Assembly (NCBI GenBank): GCA_021827245.1
Contig: JAKAWN010000415.1
Coordinates: 1-6,029 of the forward strand
Reading direction: 5' to 3'
Source of the DNA: Acidobacteriota bacterium
GTDB lineage: Bacteria; Acidobacteriota; Terriglobia; UBA7540
Length of the DNA: 6,029 nt
The notes under the pieces are model-generated. The model worked only from the letters and a program-made list of their open reading frames with translations. It made no database searches and was not told the DNA's origin. A program made the translations under genes and the position numbers. Shown piece after piece: positions 1 through 6,029 of this stretch. Positions within the stretch are counted from its first letter, which is position 1, and each line of letters begins with the position of its first letter.

Positions 1-573
1 CGATCTCGGCTCGGCCAGGATATTAAAGGCCCGCTCGATCGCCTTGAGTCCACGTGGGTTCGCGTGTGCCGCCCTCAATTCCAAGTCACGAAGCTTGTAA
101 GCAAGCCGCAATTCTGCCAGCGATGCACCCGGAGTCGTTTTGAGGACTTCATAGAAGTTTGGTTCATCGTGCTCGCGGCGGGAAGTTCTCGCGACATAAA
201 AGTAGTCGCGAATAACATCGCAATTCAGCCGCATCGTCGAAATCCCAACTGCGCTTGCGCGAACCTCCGCCAGCGAGTAAAGCTGAGCCCGCCTGTCTTC
301 TTTTGGTTTCGTCACATAACCGATCGGGGCCACATACACAGCCCTCACTTTCGAGTTGGGAGCTTTGCGAATAATGATTTCGGTTCCGATGTCGCAGCCT
401 TCACTTGGTAGCGGAAACTCAATCGTGTCCCCTGGCGAGATCGAGCCATGAAGAAGCCCGGACACGAGCACGGAGCGCCCGCCTCCGAGGATGCACTCTA
501 AGCTTTGGCCGACGGGTCTGGTTTCGAAAACCCTGCCGCAGTAGGCCTGACCTTCGTTCACCACGTGGGACAT
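1..573 (-). CDS. Partial protein with a C-terminal J-domain-like segment lacking HPD (3' end beyond left edge)
   Basis: An open minus-strand frame runs from ATG at 573-571 off the left edge, giving 191 residues without a stop. Residues about 1-135 belong to no family I recognise; they look like beta-rich soluble sequence (for example SVLVSGLLHGSISPGDTIEF at 34-53) with no membrane segment. Residues 139-191 resemble a DnaJ J-domain: NFYEVLKTTPGASLAELRLAY (split at 139-144 and 145-159) matches helix I, its loop and helix II, and a helix III-like AIERAFNILAEPR follows (178-190). The HPD triad needed to stimulate Hsp70 ATPase is absent; the loop reads AAHANP (168-173). It may therefore be a J-like scaffold rather than an active co-chaperone. 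The start is supported by a promoter directly upstream; there is no good Shine-Dalgarno. The gene is divergent from the methyltransferase gene. I am confident it is coding, moderately confident of the J-like assignment, and cannot state a function. Confidence 0.72.
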   Translation of the reverse strand, partial: MSHVVNEGQAYCGRVFETRPVGQSLECILGGGRSVLVSGLLHGSISPGDTIEFPLPSEGCDIGTEIIIRKAPNSKVRAVYVAPIGYVTKPKEDRRAQLYSLAEVRASAVGISTMRLNCDVIRDYFYVARTSRREHDEPNFYEVLKTTPGASLAELRLAYKLRDLELRAAHANPRGLKAIERAFNILAEPRS

Positions 574-579
574 GCCGTC

Positions 580-608
580 AGGTTAGTTTCCTGGCTCTTG
601 CCTGTCAA
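580..608 (-). promoter_or_regulatory. Sigma70-like promoter of the J-like gene, probably leaderless
   Basis: On the minus strand a perfect TTGACA (608-603) is followed by a 17-base spacer and TAACCT (585-580), which keeps the conserved first, second and last bases of the -10 element. Seven bases past the -10 is position 573, the A of the ATG, so the transcript would have essentially no leader. This agrees with the lack of a well-placed ribosome binding site; the only purine run, AGGA, lies about 15 bases from the ATG. The site is seen directly; activity and start point are inferred. Confidence 0.5.
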
Positions 609-674
609 GCGGCTGCCATATATCGTCGTTTCAACAGGATAGCCCTCAGCTCAAGAAAACCATCAATTCGGAAG

Positions 675-681
675 AAAGGAG
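675..681 (+). promoter_or_regulatory. Shine-Dalgarno site that sets the GTG start of the methyltransferase
   Basis: AAAGGAG lies 11 bases before GTG at 693. The open frame continues upstream to 405, but that part has low-complexity Arg/Ser/Cys-rich translation and overlaps the minus-strand gene, so this site marks the likely true start. I saw no convincing plus-strand promoter in the 574-692 divergent region. Confidence 0.55.
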
Positions 682-692
682 TAATCCCTCCT

Positions 693-1727
693 GTGCGAAT
701 CGAAGGACGACTGCGTCTCGGGCACTACCCGCTTCCGTTGGCGGAAGGCAGGCGCATTCGCCGGCACATCCAATTGATGCCCGGTTTCGTGGCGCTTGAT
801 CCATGCATCGGCGAAGGCCACGCTCTCGGAGCAATCACGGCCGACGTAAAGGGCCATTGCTGCGGAATCGAACTTGATGCGTTTCGGGCCGAGGAAGCTC
901 GCGGATGCGCCAACCAGGTCATCCATGCAAGCGCATTCGATGTTCATTGTCCAGCCGAATCCATCTCGCTTCTCTATCTGAATCCTCCTTACGATTTTGA
1001 AATCTCCGAAGGCAAGAACGAGCGGATGGAACGAGTCTTCCTCCAGCACACCTACCGCTGGCTCAAGCCGGGCGGAGTCCTGGTTTTAGTCATTCCCTGC
1101 GCCAGCCTTGCCGATTGCAGTGAGATTCTTGCCTGGAACTTCAAGGACACAAGCCTCTATGCACTCACCGAGCCTGAGTGCGTCAAGTACAACCAAATCG
1201 TCCTCCTCGGAATTCGCCGAACGCGCGCCGAACGTGAGCGCGTCCGTGACGAGGACGTGAGCCGGCAGAGGATGGAATACTACCGGAAGTCACGGGCGCT
1301 TGATGAGCTGCACCAATTTCATCCTCTCACTGAACGGCCCACGCGCACTTATGCTGTCCCGCCTGCCGAACCGGTCACGCTTACAGATCGCGGGCTGCCG
1401 CTCGATGAGATCGAAGATTTACTGGCGAAGTCTCCTGCTTACCGGCAAGCGAGTTGCTTACTCATCGGAAAGGAAGATCGGGTTGCCGGCCGGCCCCTGA
1501 CTCCGTTGCACGGAGGGCACGTCGGCCTGCTCGCGGTTTCTGGATTGCTCAACGGAATCTTCGGCGAAGGGCCGACGCTTCACATAGCGCGATGGCAGAG
1601 CGTAAAGGCGACGGACACGATTGAAGAAACCGACGACGTGGGCGTGACGACGATCCGGGAGAAGGAACGCTTTTCGCACGAGCTTCGCGTCGTTTTCCGA
1701 GATGGCCGCGTCGCGGTCTTGAAGTGA
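693..1727 (+). CDS. DUF6094-type SAM-dependent DNA methyltransferase-like protein
   Basis: The protein has 344 residues from GTG at 693. It opens with RIEGRLRLGHYPLP (2-15), the 'GYYPTP'-type N-terminus I associate with DUF6094 proteins. A Rossmann methyltransferase core follows: SAM-binding DPCIGEG (36-42), acidic GIELD (58-62), catalytic NPPY (97-100) and the strand after KPGG, VLVLVIP (129-135). NPPY is the signature of N6-adenine/N4-cytosine amino-methyltransferases, so a base-modifying activity on DNA is plausible. The C-terminal half (about 175-344) has a conserved-looking PLTPLHGGHVGLLAVSGLLN (268-287), typical of this family as I recall it, and may serve target or partner recognition. 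No target-recognition domain of classical restriction systems is evident. It is the first gene of a plus-strand set and sits 7 bases before the next gene. Whether it methylates DNA, RNA or something else is unproven; the fold is secure. Confidence 0.85.
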   Translation: MRIEGRLRLGHYPLPLAEGRRIRRHIQLMPGFVALDPCIGEGHALGAITADVKGHCCGIELDAFRAEEARGCANQVIHASAFDVHCPAESISLLYLNPPYDFEISEGKNERMERVFLQHTYRWLKPGGVLVLVIPCASLADCSEILAWNFKDTSLYALTEPECVKYNQIVLLGIRRTRAERERVRDEDVSRQRMEYYRKSRALDELHQFHPLTERPTRTYAVPPAEPVTLTDRGLPLDEIEDLLAKSPAYRQASCLLIGKEDRVAGRPLTPLHGGHVGLLAVSGLLNGIFGEGPTLHIARWQSVKATDTIEETDDVGVTTIREKERFSHELRVVFRDGRVAVLK

Positions 1728-1729
1728 GG
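1725..1729 (+). promoter_or_regulatory. Ribosome binding site embedded in the methyltransferase stop codon
   Basis: TGAGG combines the TGA stop of the methyltransferase with a Shine-Dalgarno core, 5 bases before GTG at 1735. This arrangement favours translational coupling of the two genes and supports the GTG as the start of the second. Confidence 0.6.
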
Positions 1730-1734
1730 TAGCT

Positions 1735-2409
1735 GTGAAAAATGCTCATCTGCGCTTTGGAACATTGCGTTACACGCGTCGAACCCACGATACAACGATC
1801 GACGTCCGCGTTCGCATGGACCGCTTGATCCTTGAACAAAGGCAGGATGGATATGCCGTCGCGCACTTGATTTCGGTCGTGGGAAACGACGCCGACATCG
1901 GCGGGATTTGGGCGGCGATTCTCGATGGCAGAACGTTCTGGGTTTCGGGTCCCGGCATTGAAGATGTAAACGCAACGCTCGGCGACAAGCTTCAATGCTG
2001 GCGAGGTTCAATTTCAATTCCTGGCCACAAGCGGCCGCTGCGCCACTTGGTTGCAATTTCACGCGAGCTCGCGCTGACTGCTCCTGGCGGCGACAACGGC
2101 TCAAGGCGCACAATTCTTTGCGCCGACGATCGTTCCTTTGTCCTTTACCGAATCGCCCAGCGTTACGGTTTGCCGGTTGTGCCGGAATGGGCCGAGTGGT
2201 TCATGCAGGAGCTTCAGAAGCGAAAGGCCATCACGCCCCTCGCTGGCCTCGGGTGTTCGCCAGTGATTGTGAAGGGAACAGGCAAAGCGTTCTTGCATTG
2301 GATTGGTGTGGCAGTCAAACGCGGCACGATTCATGTGCCAGATACGAAACCAGAAATGTCCTGGCCTCCGTTCGAAATGATATTGAAGCCCGAGTTCATT
2401 CCAGGCTAA
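1735..2409 (+). CDS. Uncharacterised 224-residue protein coupled to the methyltransferase
   Basis: GTG start with a good Shine-Dalgarno, TAA stop at 2407-2409. I do not recognise the family. The protein looks soluble: no signal peptide, membrane segment, zinc-binding Cys cluster or nucleotide-binding loop. The N-terminal half appears beta-rich (repeated short hydrophobic stretches such as AILDGRTFWVSGPGI, residues 62-76, with the VSVVGND-like turn before it). The middle has a cluster typical of an alpha-helix, EWAEWFMQELQKRKAI. The C-terminal third is beta-like again. Position 7 bases after the methyltransferase suggests a subunit or accessory protein of it, such as a specificity or DNA-binding partner; this is inference only. 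The frame has bacterial codon bias along its whole length and no competing long frame has a recognisable product, so I am confident it is a real gene. Confidence 0.75.
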   Translation: MKNAHLRFGTLRYTRRTHDTTIDVRVRMDRLILEQRQDGYAVAHLISVVGNDADIGGIWAAILDGRTFWVSGPGIEDVNATLGDKLQCWRGSISIPGHKRPLRHLVAISRELALTAPGGDNGSRRTILCADDRSFVLYRIAQRYGLPVVPEWAEWFMQELQKRKAITPLAGLGCSPVIVKGTGKAFLHWIGVAVKRGTIHVPDTKPEMSWPPFEMILKPEFIPG

Positions 2410-2439
2410 ATGGTTGGCTGTCGCTAATCTTGCGCGAAA

Positions 2440-2661
2440 TTATGCTGCTGAGAGGGCTTCAAGCAACCGCGCCATCGCCAGAGTGTCCAGTTTGCAGTAG
2501 GCAAGGAACGCCGCGCGCAAGCTGCTTCGCTCATTAGCATCCATATTACCGCGAATCATTGTCTCCCACGCCAGGCCTGCCTCGGCGCCTTCGGATACCG
2601 GCATACCGTCATATGAGAGATCAGGTAGCAGTGCCGGCAGCACGCTCTTCAGCGAGTCCTC
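2440..2661 (-). pseudogene. C-terminal remnant of a DUF2779-family protein
   Basis: On the minus strand, codons from 2661 down to the TAA at 2442-2440 encode 73 residues that read like the extreme C-terminus of DUF2779 proteins: SLKSVLPALLPDLSYDGM, then a short helix, then AFLAYCKLDTLAMARLLEAL. The SLK-VLPAL-P-LSY and YC-DTLAM signatures are characteristic of that family, whose full members are several hundred residues long with a nuclease-like (RecB/Cas4-like and DEDD-exonuclease-like) organisation. Directly upstream is an in-frame TAG (2664-2662), and no minus-strand frame before it continues the homology. A GTG at 2643 could open 67 residues, but no ribosome binding site makes that convincing. 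I read it as a broken gene whose 5' part was removed by rearrangement. The family call is from memory of the motif pattern. Confidence 0.68.
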
Positions 2662-2741
2662 CTATGACAGGCGAGGTCGCCCCTTGCCGCCGTCCGCACC
2701 CTGATGTGCCTCTCCTGGTGCCGGCGACGTTCTCATACTTG

Positions 2742-2770
2742 TGGACAAATCAACAGAACTGTTTTTCATA
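2742..2770 (+). promoter_or_regulatory. Possible helicase promoter abutting its ATG
   Basis: TGGACA (2742-2747), a 17-base spacer and TTCATA (2765-2770) form an imperfect sigma70-like pair. The predicted start point would fall at about 2777, on the helicase ATG, giving a leaderless or nearly leaderless message. That would fit the absence of any Shine-Dalgarno before 2776. The -10 match is weak. Confidence 0.3.
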
Positions 2771-2775
2771 ACACC

Positions 2776-5142
2776 ATGGAGAATACAACCATCACCTTAC
2801 CCGATGTGAGCAAGCCCATTGTCAACATTAATGACTACCTCGCGGCATACGGCGAGGGCCTGGCACAAAGGATTGTCGAATCTTTCCCACCCCTCCACGA
2901 CGTCGAGGACTCTGTTTCACCTCTTCTTGCGAAGCTTCGTCGCGAGCCATACGCTGCCCAGTCTTTAGCTGTGATGGGAATTGTTCGGCGCTGGGAAAAG
3001 TCACGCTCCGCTGCCGCGGTCGCAGAATGCGGTACCGGCAAGACGTTTATCGCTCTGGCCTCGATGTTTGTGCACAGCCAGGGAAAACCGTTCTGCGGTT
3101 TGGTTATGGCTCCGCCACACCTTGTGGACAAATGGGCGCGCGAGTCGTTCCAAACCATACCGGGCGTGCGCGTGTTCATGATTGATGGCCTGCGCGACGC
3201 GAAGCCGAACGCGGTTTCCGGGGTCAATGAAGTCAAGCTGCGCCACGGCCAGATCTTTCGCGAAGGCTTGAGGACGTCTCTCACCGAACTGCGCCTGCGG
3301 AAGGGTCATCGCTCCGCGCGAGCGCGCTGGGATGCGCTCTGCGGGTCGCCGGCAATCATGATCATCGGAAGAGAACGCGCTAAATTATCGTTTTTCTGGA
3401 AACACGCCTTTAATATGGCCGAAAGCGGCAGATTCACAGGCACGATCGTGAACCCGGATTCTGGATGTCCTGTGTATCTTGGCGAAAATGGAGAACGGCT
3501 GATTCGCTCCGACTTCAAGAAGACCAAGCTCGCGGAATGGCTGGGCATCGAAGCCGACGGGGATGAGAAAGCAAGCGGCAAGCGCCGGCGCACGCTCTAC
3601 AGCCCTCTTTGGCAGGCGGACCAATCAAGAATCCGTCGCTTTGCGCCGGCCGACTTCTTTGCTCGATATTTAGCAGGCTTTTTCGATTACGCCATCGCGG
3701 ACGAAGTGCACGAATTGAAGGGCGGCGACACCGCCCAAGGGAATGCCCTTGCGAGTCTTGCCGTGTGCGCCAAACGCACACTCATCCTGACCGGCACATT
3801 GCTCGGCGGATTTGCGGACGAGCTTTTCCATATTCTCTATCGTCTCGACGCTTCGAAAATGGTCTCGATGGGCTTCGAGCACGGCTCAGGCGGTCTTCAG
3901 TACTTTACCGAAACCTACGGGCTGCTCGAAAAGGTGACGACCATCGAGCCCGCTGACAACAAGTGCTCCGAGGCCCGCGTCACCGAGCGCGTTCGGCGGC
4001 GGCCGGGCGCTTCGCCGCTACTCTTCGGCCATTTCATGATGGATTTTGCGGCGTTTCTCTCGCTCGAAGATATCTCCGATGCGCTCCCGTCATACCGCGA
4101 AGATGTGGTTGCGGTCGAAATGGATCCTGACCTCAAATCCGCTTACGAAGACTTGGAGCGCGACGTGAAGCAGGCTTTCCGGGATCACCGGGGCAATCAG
4201 TCGGTGTTGAGTACCGGAGTCAACGCTTTGCTTCTGTATCCGGACCGGCCGTTCGACCTCGGACCGCTCACCGGCTGGGAATACAACCCCGAGACCGAGC
4301 GACGCGAGCGATTTGTGTTCGCTGAGCCGCGTGACCTCAGTCAAGAAATTGTCTATGCCAAGGAGCGCCGATTGGTCGAGGAAATTAAATCGGAGCTCTC
4401 GCGCGGGAGAAAGGTCCAGGTTTATGCCGTATACACCCAGAAAAGAGACGTGACGCGCCGCCTGGAAACGATCCTCTTGAAAGAGGACATCCGTGTGGCG
4501 CGCCTGACCGCGGACGTGAAGCCCGAAGCGCGCGAAGCGTGGTACGAGCGACAGCTGCGCCGGGGAACACAAGTAGTGATTTCACATCCACGTTTGGTAG
4601 CGCTCGGCCTTGACTTGCTCCCGTTCAGCACGCTCTTGTTCTACGAGACCGGCTATTCGGTCTTTACGCTGCGCCAAGCCAGCCGCCGGTCGTGGCGCAT
4701 CGGCCAGCACCGGAATGTGGTCGTCAAGTTCCTCGCCTACAAGGACACCGTTCAGGAAACTTGCTTGAGATTGATGGGCCGCAAGCTGCTCGTGTCATTG
4801 GCGATGGAAGGCAAATTCTCGGCCGAAGGTCTTCAAGCCGTGGGCGATGAGGACATGCTAATGGCCATGGCACGCGAGCTGGTGACCGAGAAGGGTGTGG
4901 GTGATTCAGCGTCCACGGTTTGGCGCGAGCTTCAAAAGCGCCATGAGGAAACATTCGGCAGCCGGCAGGAAGGAGAGCCGAAAATTCCGATGGCAATGGA
5001 ACCGGTCGTACCATCCGATCCGCCGCCTCTGGCGTCGCAGCCTCTATTTGCATTCGGAATGCCAGCGGCCGATCTTGTCAGAAGAAAGAATTCGCGCCGC
5101 GTCTCCTCCTCCGAGAACCAACTGGGTCTGTTTGGTCCGTAG
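2776..5142 (+). CDS. SNF2-like superfamily 2 helicase/translocase with C-terminal clamp-binding-like motif
   Basis: The protein has 788 residues and is an ATP-driven DNA motor. RecA-like lobe 1 carries Walker A AECGTGKT (83-90), motif Ia VMAPPHLVDKW (110-120), the DEVH Walker B box (309-312) and LTGT (338-341). Lobe 2 begins near 546 (KVQVYAVYTQKRD) and has LGLDLLPF (610-617) and the SNF2-type motif VI QASRRSWRIGQ (634-644). The spacing between motif Ia and DEVH (about 190 residues) is long for the family and implies an inserted subdomain. After the core, a proline-rich flexible tail (about 735-780) ends in QLGLF (782-786), which matches the bacterial beta-clamp-binding consensus. The ATG at 2776 is chosen because the upstream in-frame ATG at 2704 adds only 24 Cys/Arg-rich residues with no ribosome binding site. 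It lies on the same strand as the methyltransferase and the downstream nuclease-like gene, so it is probably the motor of a shared DNA-processing set. Duplex unwinding versus translocation only is not decidable here. Confidence 0.88.
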   Translation: MENTTITLPDVSKPIVNINDYLAAYGEGLAQRIVESFPPLHDVEDSVSPLLAKLRREPYAAQSLAVMGIVRRWEKSRSAAAVAECGTGKTFIALASMFVHSQGKPFCGLVMAPPHLVDKWARESFQTIPGVRVFMIDGLRDAKPNAVSGVNEVKLRHGQIFREGLRTSLTELRLRKGHRSARARWDALCGSPAIMIIGRERAKLSFFWKHAFNMAESGRFTGTIVNPDSGCPVYLGENGERLIRSDFKKTKLAEWLGIEADGDEKASGKRRRTLYSPLWQADQSRIRRFAPADFFARYLAGFFDYAIADEVHELKGGDTAQGNALASLAVCAKRTLILTGTLLGGFADELFHILYRLDASKMVSMGFEHGSGGLQYFTETYGLLEKVTTIEPADNKCSEARVTERVRRRPGASPLLFGHFMMDFAAFLSLEDISDALPSYREDVVAVEMDPDLKSAYEDLERDVKQAFRDHRGNQSVLSTGVNALLLYPDRPFDLGPLTGWEYNPETERRERFVFAEPRDLSQEIVYAKERRLVEEIKSELSRGRKVQVYAVYTQKRDVTRRLETILLKEDIRVARLTADVKPEAREAWYERQLRRGTQVVISHPRLVALGLDLLPFSTLLFYETGYSVFTLRQASRRSWRIGQHRNVVVKFLAYKDTVQETCLRLMGRKLLVSLAMEGKFSAEGLQAVGDEDMLMAMARELVTEKGVGDSASTVWRELQKRHEETFGSRQEGEPKIPMAMEPVVPSDPPPLASQPLFAFGMPAADLVRRKNSRRVSSSENQLGLFGP

Positions 5143-5386
5143 AAGTCGAGACGAAACCCTTCGTGTCCGCCCGTCGCGCCAAAACTACAGGGCGTGCCCC
5201 GCAATTTTCGGCAAATCTGTGCAAACGTCAGTCGAAAAGGCGGGCCTTCTCAACTCTATTTGATTGTGGCTGATGAGCATTCATCTCTTTGCACTGCCAT
5301 TGTGCATTCAGAAGCTTGGATTGGGATGAGCCGAAGGCGACCGTTAGAGCACTTCGTTCCTGGAAATCTCAATGGAGGCGACTTTA
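5143..5386. other. 244-base gap before the metallophosphoesterase
   Basis: No convincing gene is seen. A GTG frame at 5194-5448 overlaps the metallophosphoesterase start and has no recognisable product. No hairpin followed by a T-run marks a terminator after the helicase. A 5-base dyad, TGCAC/GTGCA, lies at 5290-5294 and 5302-5306 and could be an operator, but is too short to claim. Confidence 0.4.
5374..5378 (+). promoter_or_regulatory. Strong Shine-Dalgarno for the metallophosphoesterase
   Basis: GGAGG is placed 8 bases before ATG at 5387, which is close to ideal. It fixes this start and contrasts with the helicase and J-like genes, which have none. Confidence 0.65.
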
Positions 5387-6029
5387 ATGCCGTTCAAATT
5401 CTCTCACAGCGGGGACTTTCATCTCGAGGAGGATCGCTATTTCGATGATACAGCCCGTTGTATCGAATGGTTCGTCGCTCATGGCATCGAGCAAGGCACC
5501 AATCTTTTCGTGCTGAATGGCGACCTCACGACCTACAAGCAGACGATCCGGGAGCGGAAATTCTGGGTTGATGCCATGATTCGTATGGCGGACTACGCAC
5601 CAGTACTTCTGATTGCTGGAAATCATGGCAAGGAACTTGAGGACGATCTGTGGCCGCTCTTCAAGGTGAAGGGCATATATCCGGTTTTGCTCTGTACCGA
5701 GCCCGAGCTCATTGAGTTGGACCAGGCAGCAATCGCGGTTTTCCCTTATCCGCGCAAAGAGGAGTTTGTGGGCGCGGCCGAAGACGGATGTTTTGCGCAG
5801 GCGTTTCAGGCCAAACTCCAGGAGTTCAACCAACAGTTCGACCAGCGACAAGATTCCTACCGGCTGTTCTTTGGCCATTTCGGTGTAGCTGGAGCCCGCG
5901 TGTCAGGCGGCCAGCCGCTCGTCGGTCGGCGCGCCGAATATCCACTGGAGCCTCTCCTCGGTCTGCGGGCGCAGTATGTTGGCCTGAGCCACATTCACCT
6001 GCGGCAGCAGCTTGGACCGCGTATTTGGT
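5387..6029 (+). CDS. Mre11/SbcD-like metallophosphoesterase (DNA repair nuclease-like), 3' end beyond right edge
   Basis: 214 residues are visible with no stop; the frame leaves the window. The calcineurin-like phosphoesterase motifs are present in order: DFH (Asp10, His12), NGD (Asp46), GNH (Asn79, His80), GH (His164) and SHIH (His202, His204). These are the two-metal ligands of the Mre11/SbcD family, which has Mn-dependent exonuclease and endonuclease activity on DNA ends and hairpins, usually in complex with a Rad50/SbcC ATPase. The usual acidic residue after GNH is Gly81 here. All motifs fall in about 205 residues, as in Mre11-type cores; the capping domain would lie beyond the edge. Intracellular; no signal peptide. 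The gene follows the helicase after 244 bases and has its own strong ribosome binding site. A diverged element-borne paralogue is more likely than the housekeeping sbcD, because its neighbours are a SNF2-like motor and a DUF6094 protein. Other phosphoesterase substrates cannot be excluded. Confidence 0.85.
   Translation, partial: MPFKFSHSGDFHLEEDRYFDDTARCIEWFVAHGIEQGTNLFVLNGDLTTYKQTIRERKFWVDAMIRMADYAPVLLIAGNHGKELEDDLWPLFKVKGIYPVLLCTEPELIELDQAAIAVFPYPRKEEFVGAAEDGCFAQAFQAKLQEFNQQFDQRQDSYRLFFGHFGVAGARVSGGQPLVGRRAEYPLEPLLGLRAQYVGLSHIHLRQQLGPRIW

Larger units (their letters stand above)
2410..2775. other. Inter-gene gap between the unknown gene and the helicase
   Basis: This 366-base stretch holds no intact gene that I can support. 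Its left part contains the minus-strand DUF2779 remnant; its right part (about 2665-2775) holds no recognised homology and ends in a promoter-like element next to the helicase ATG. I see no terminator hairpin after the upstream gene. The helicase is therefore probably transcribed at least partly from its own promoter. Confidence 0.55.

Noticed and set aside
64..411. Plus-strand 115-residue frame near the left edge
   Set aside because: It lies opposite the minus-strand gene, which has a recognisable C-terminal domain and a promoter; this frame has no ribosome binding site or recognisable product.
597..624. Plus-strand promoter TTGCCT/TATATC for the methyltransferase
   Set aside because: The spacer is only 15 bases and both boxes are imperfect; it overlaps the better minus-strand promoter.
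405..692. N-terminal extension of the methyltransferase frame from 405
   Set aside because: It overlaps the minus-strand J-like gene, has Arg/Ser/Cys-rich translation without family similarity, and a GTG with a Shine-Dalgarno at 693 starts exactly where DUF6094 similarity begins.
2704..2775. Longer helicase start at ATG 2704
   Set aside because: The extra 24 residues are Cys/Arg-rich, no ribosome binding site precedes it, and the helicase reads naturally from 2776.
5168..5260. Possible terminator hairpins (GGGC-GT-GCCC and AAGGC-GG-GCCTT)
   Set aside because: The loops are only two bases and no T-run follows.
5290..5306. TGCAC/GTGCA dyad upstream of the metallophosphoesterase
   Set aside because: A 5-base stem is expected by chance in a window of this size; it is not a terminator and no regulator is known.
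5194..5448. 84-residue plus-strand frame in the gap after the helicase
   Set aside because: It overlaps the start of the metallophosphoesterase in another frame, lacks a ribosome binding site and shows no motif.

Overview
The window is moderately GC-rich bacterial DNA. It has GTG starts, recognisable Shine-Dalgarno sites on some genes, and sigma70-like promoter elements. Nothing fixes the species. An environmental Gram-negative such as an Acidobacteriota or Proteobacteria member fits the style, but that is a guess. There are no RNA genes, CRISPR arrays, insertion sequences or strong terminators.

Layout: (1) Positions 1-573, minus strand: the N-terminal 191 codons of a gene leaving the left edge. 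It ends in a J-domain-like segment that lacks the HPD triad, and a TTGACA-17-TAACCT promoter sits directly against its ATG. (2) Positions 574-692: divergent intergenic region. (3) Positions 693-1727, plus strand: a DUF6094-type class I SAM-dependent methyltransferase with an NPPY motif, starting at GTG. (4) Positions 1735-2409: a 224-residue protein of unknown family, 7 bases downstream and probably translationally coupled. (5) Positions 2410-2775: a gap holding a minus-strand C-terminal remnant of a DUF2779 protein. (6) Positions 2776-5142: a 788-residue SNF2-like superfamily 2 helicase/translocase that ends in a sliding-clamp-binding-like peptide, QLGLF. (7) Positions 5143-5386: a 244-base gap with no convincing gene. 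(8) Position 5387 to the right edge: the N-terminal 214 codons of an Mre11/SbcD-like metallophosphoesterase with its metal-binding motifs intact.

Taken together, an amino-methyltransferase-like protein, an uncharacterised partner, a SNF2-like motor and an Mre11-like nuclease on one strand look like a DNA-processing module. Such sets occur in integrative elements, plasmids and defence or genome-maintenance islands. An SbcC/Rad50-type ATPase would be expected just past the right edge. The clamp-binding tail suggests the motor may act at replication forks or freshly replicated DNA. The DUF2779 remnant shows that the locus has been rearranged. The module's biological role (defence, element replication or repair) cannot be decided from this window.
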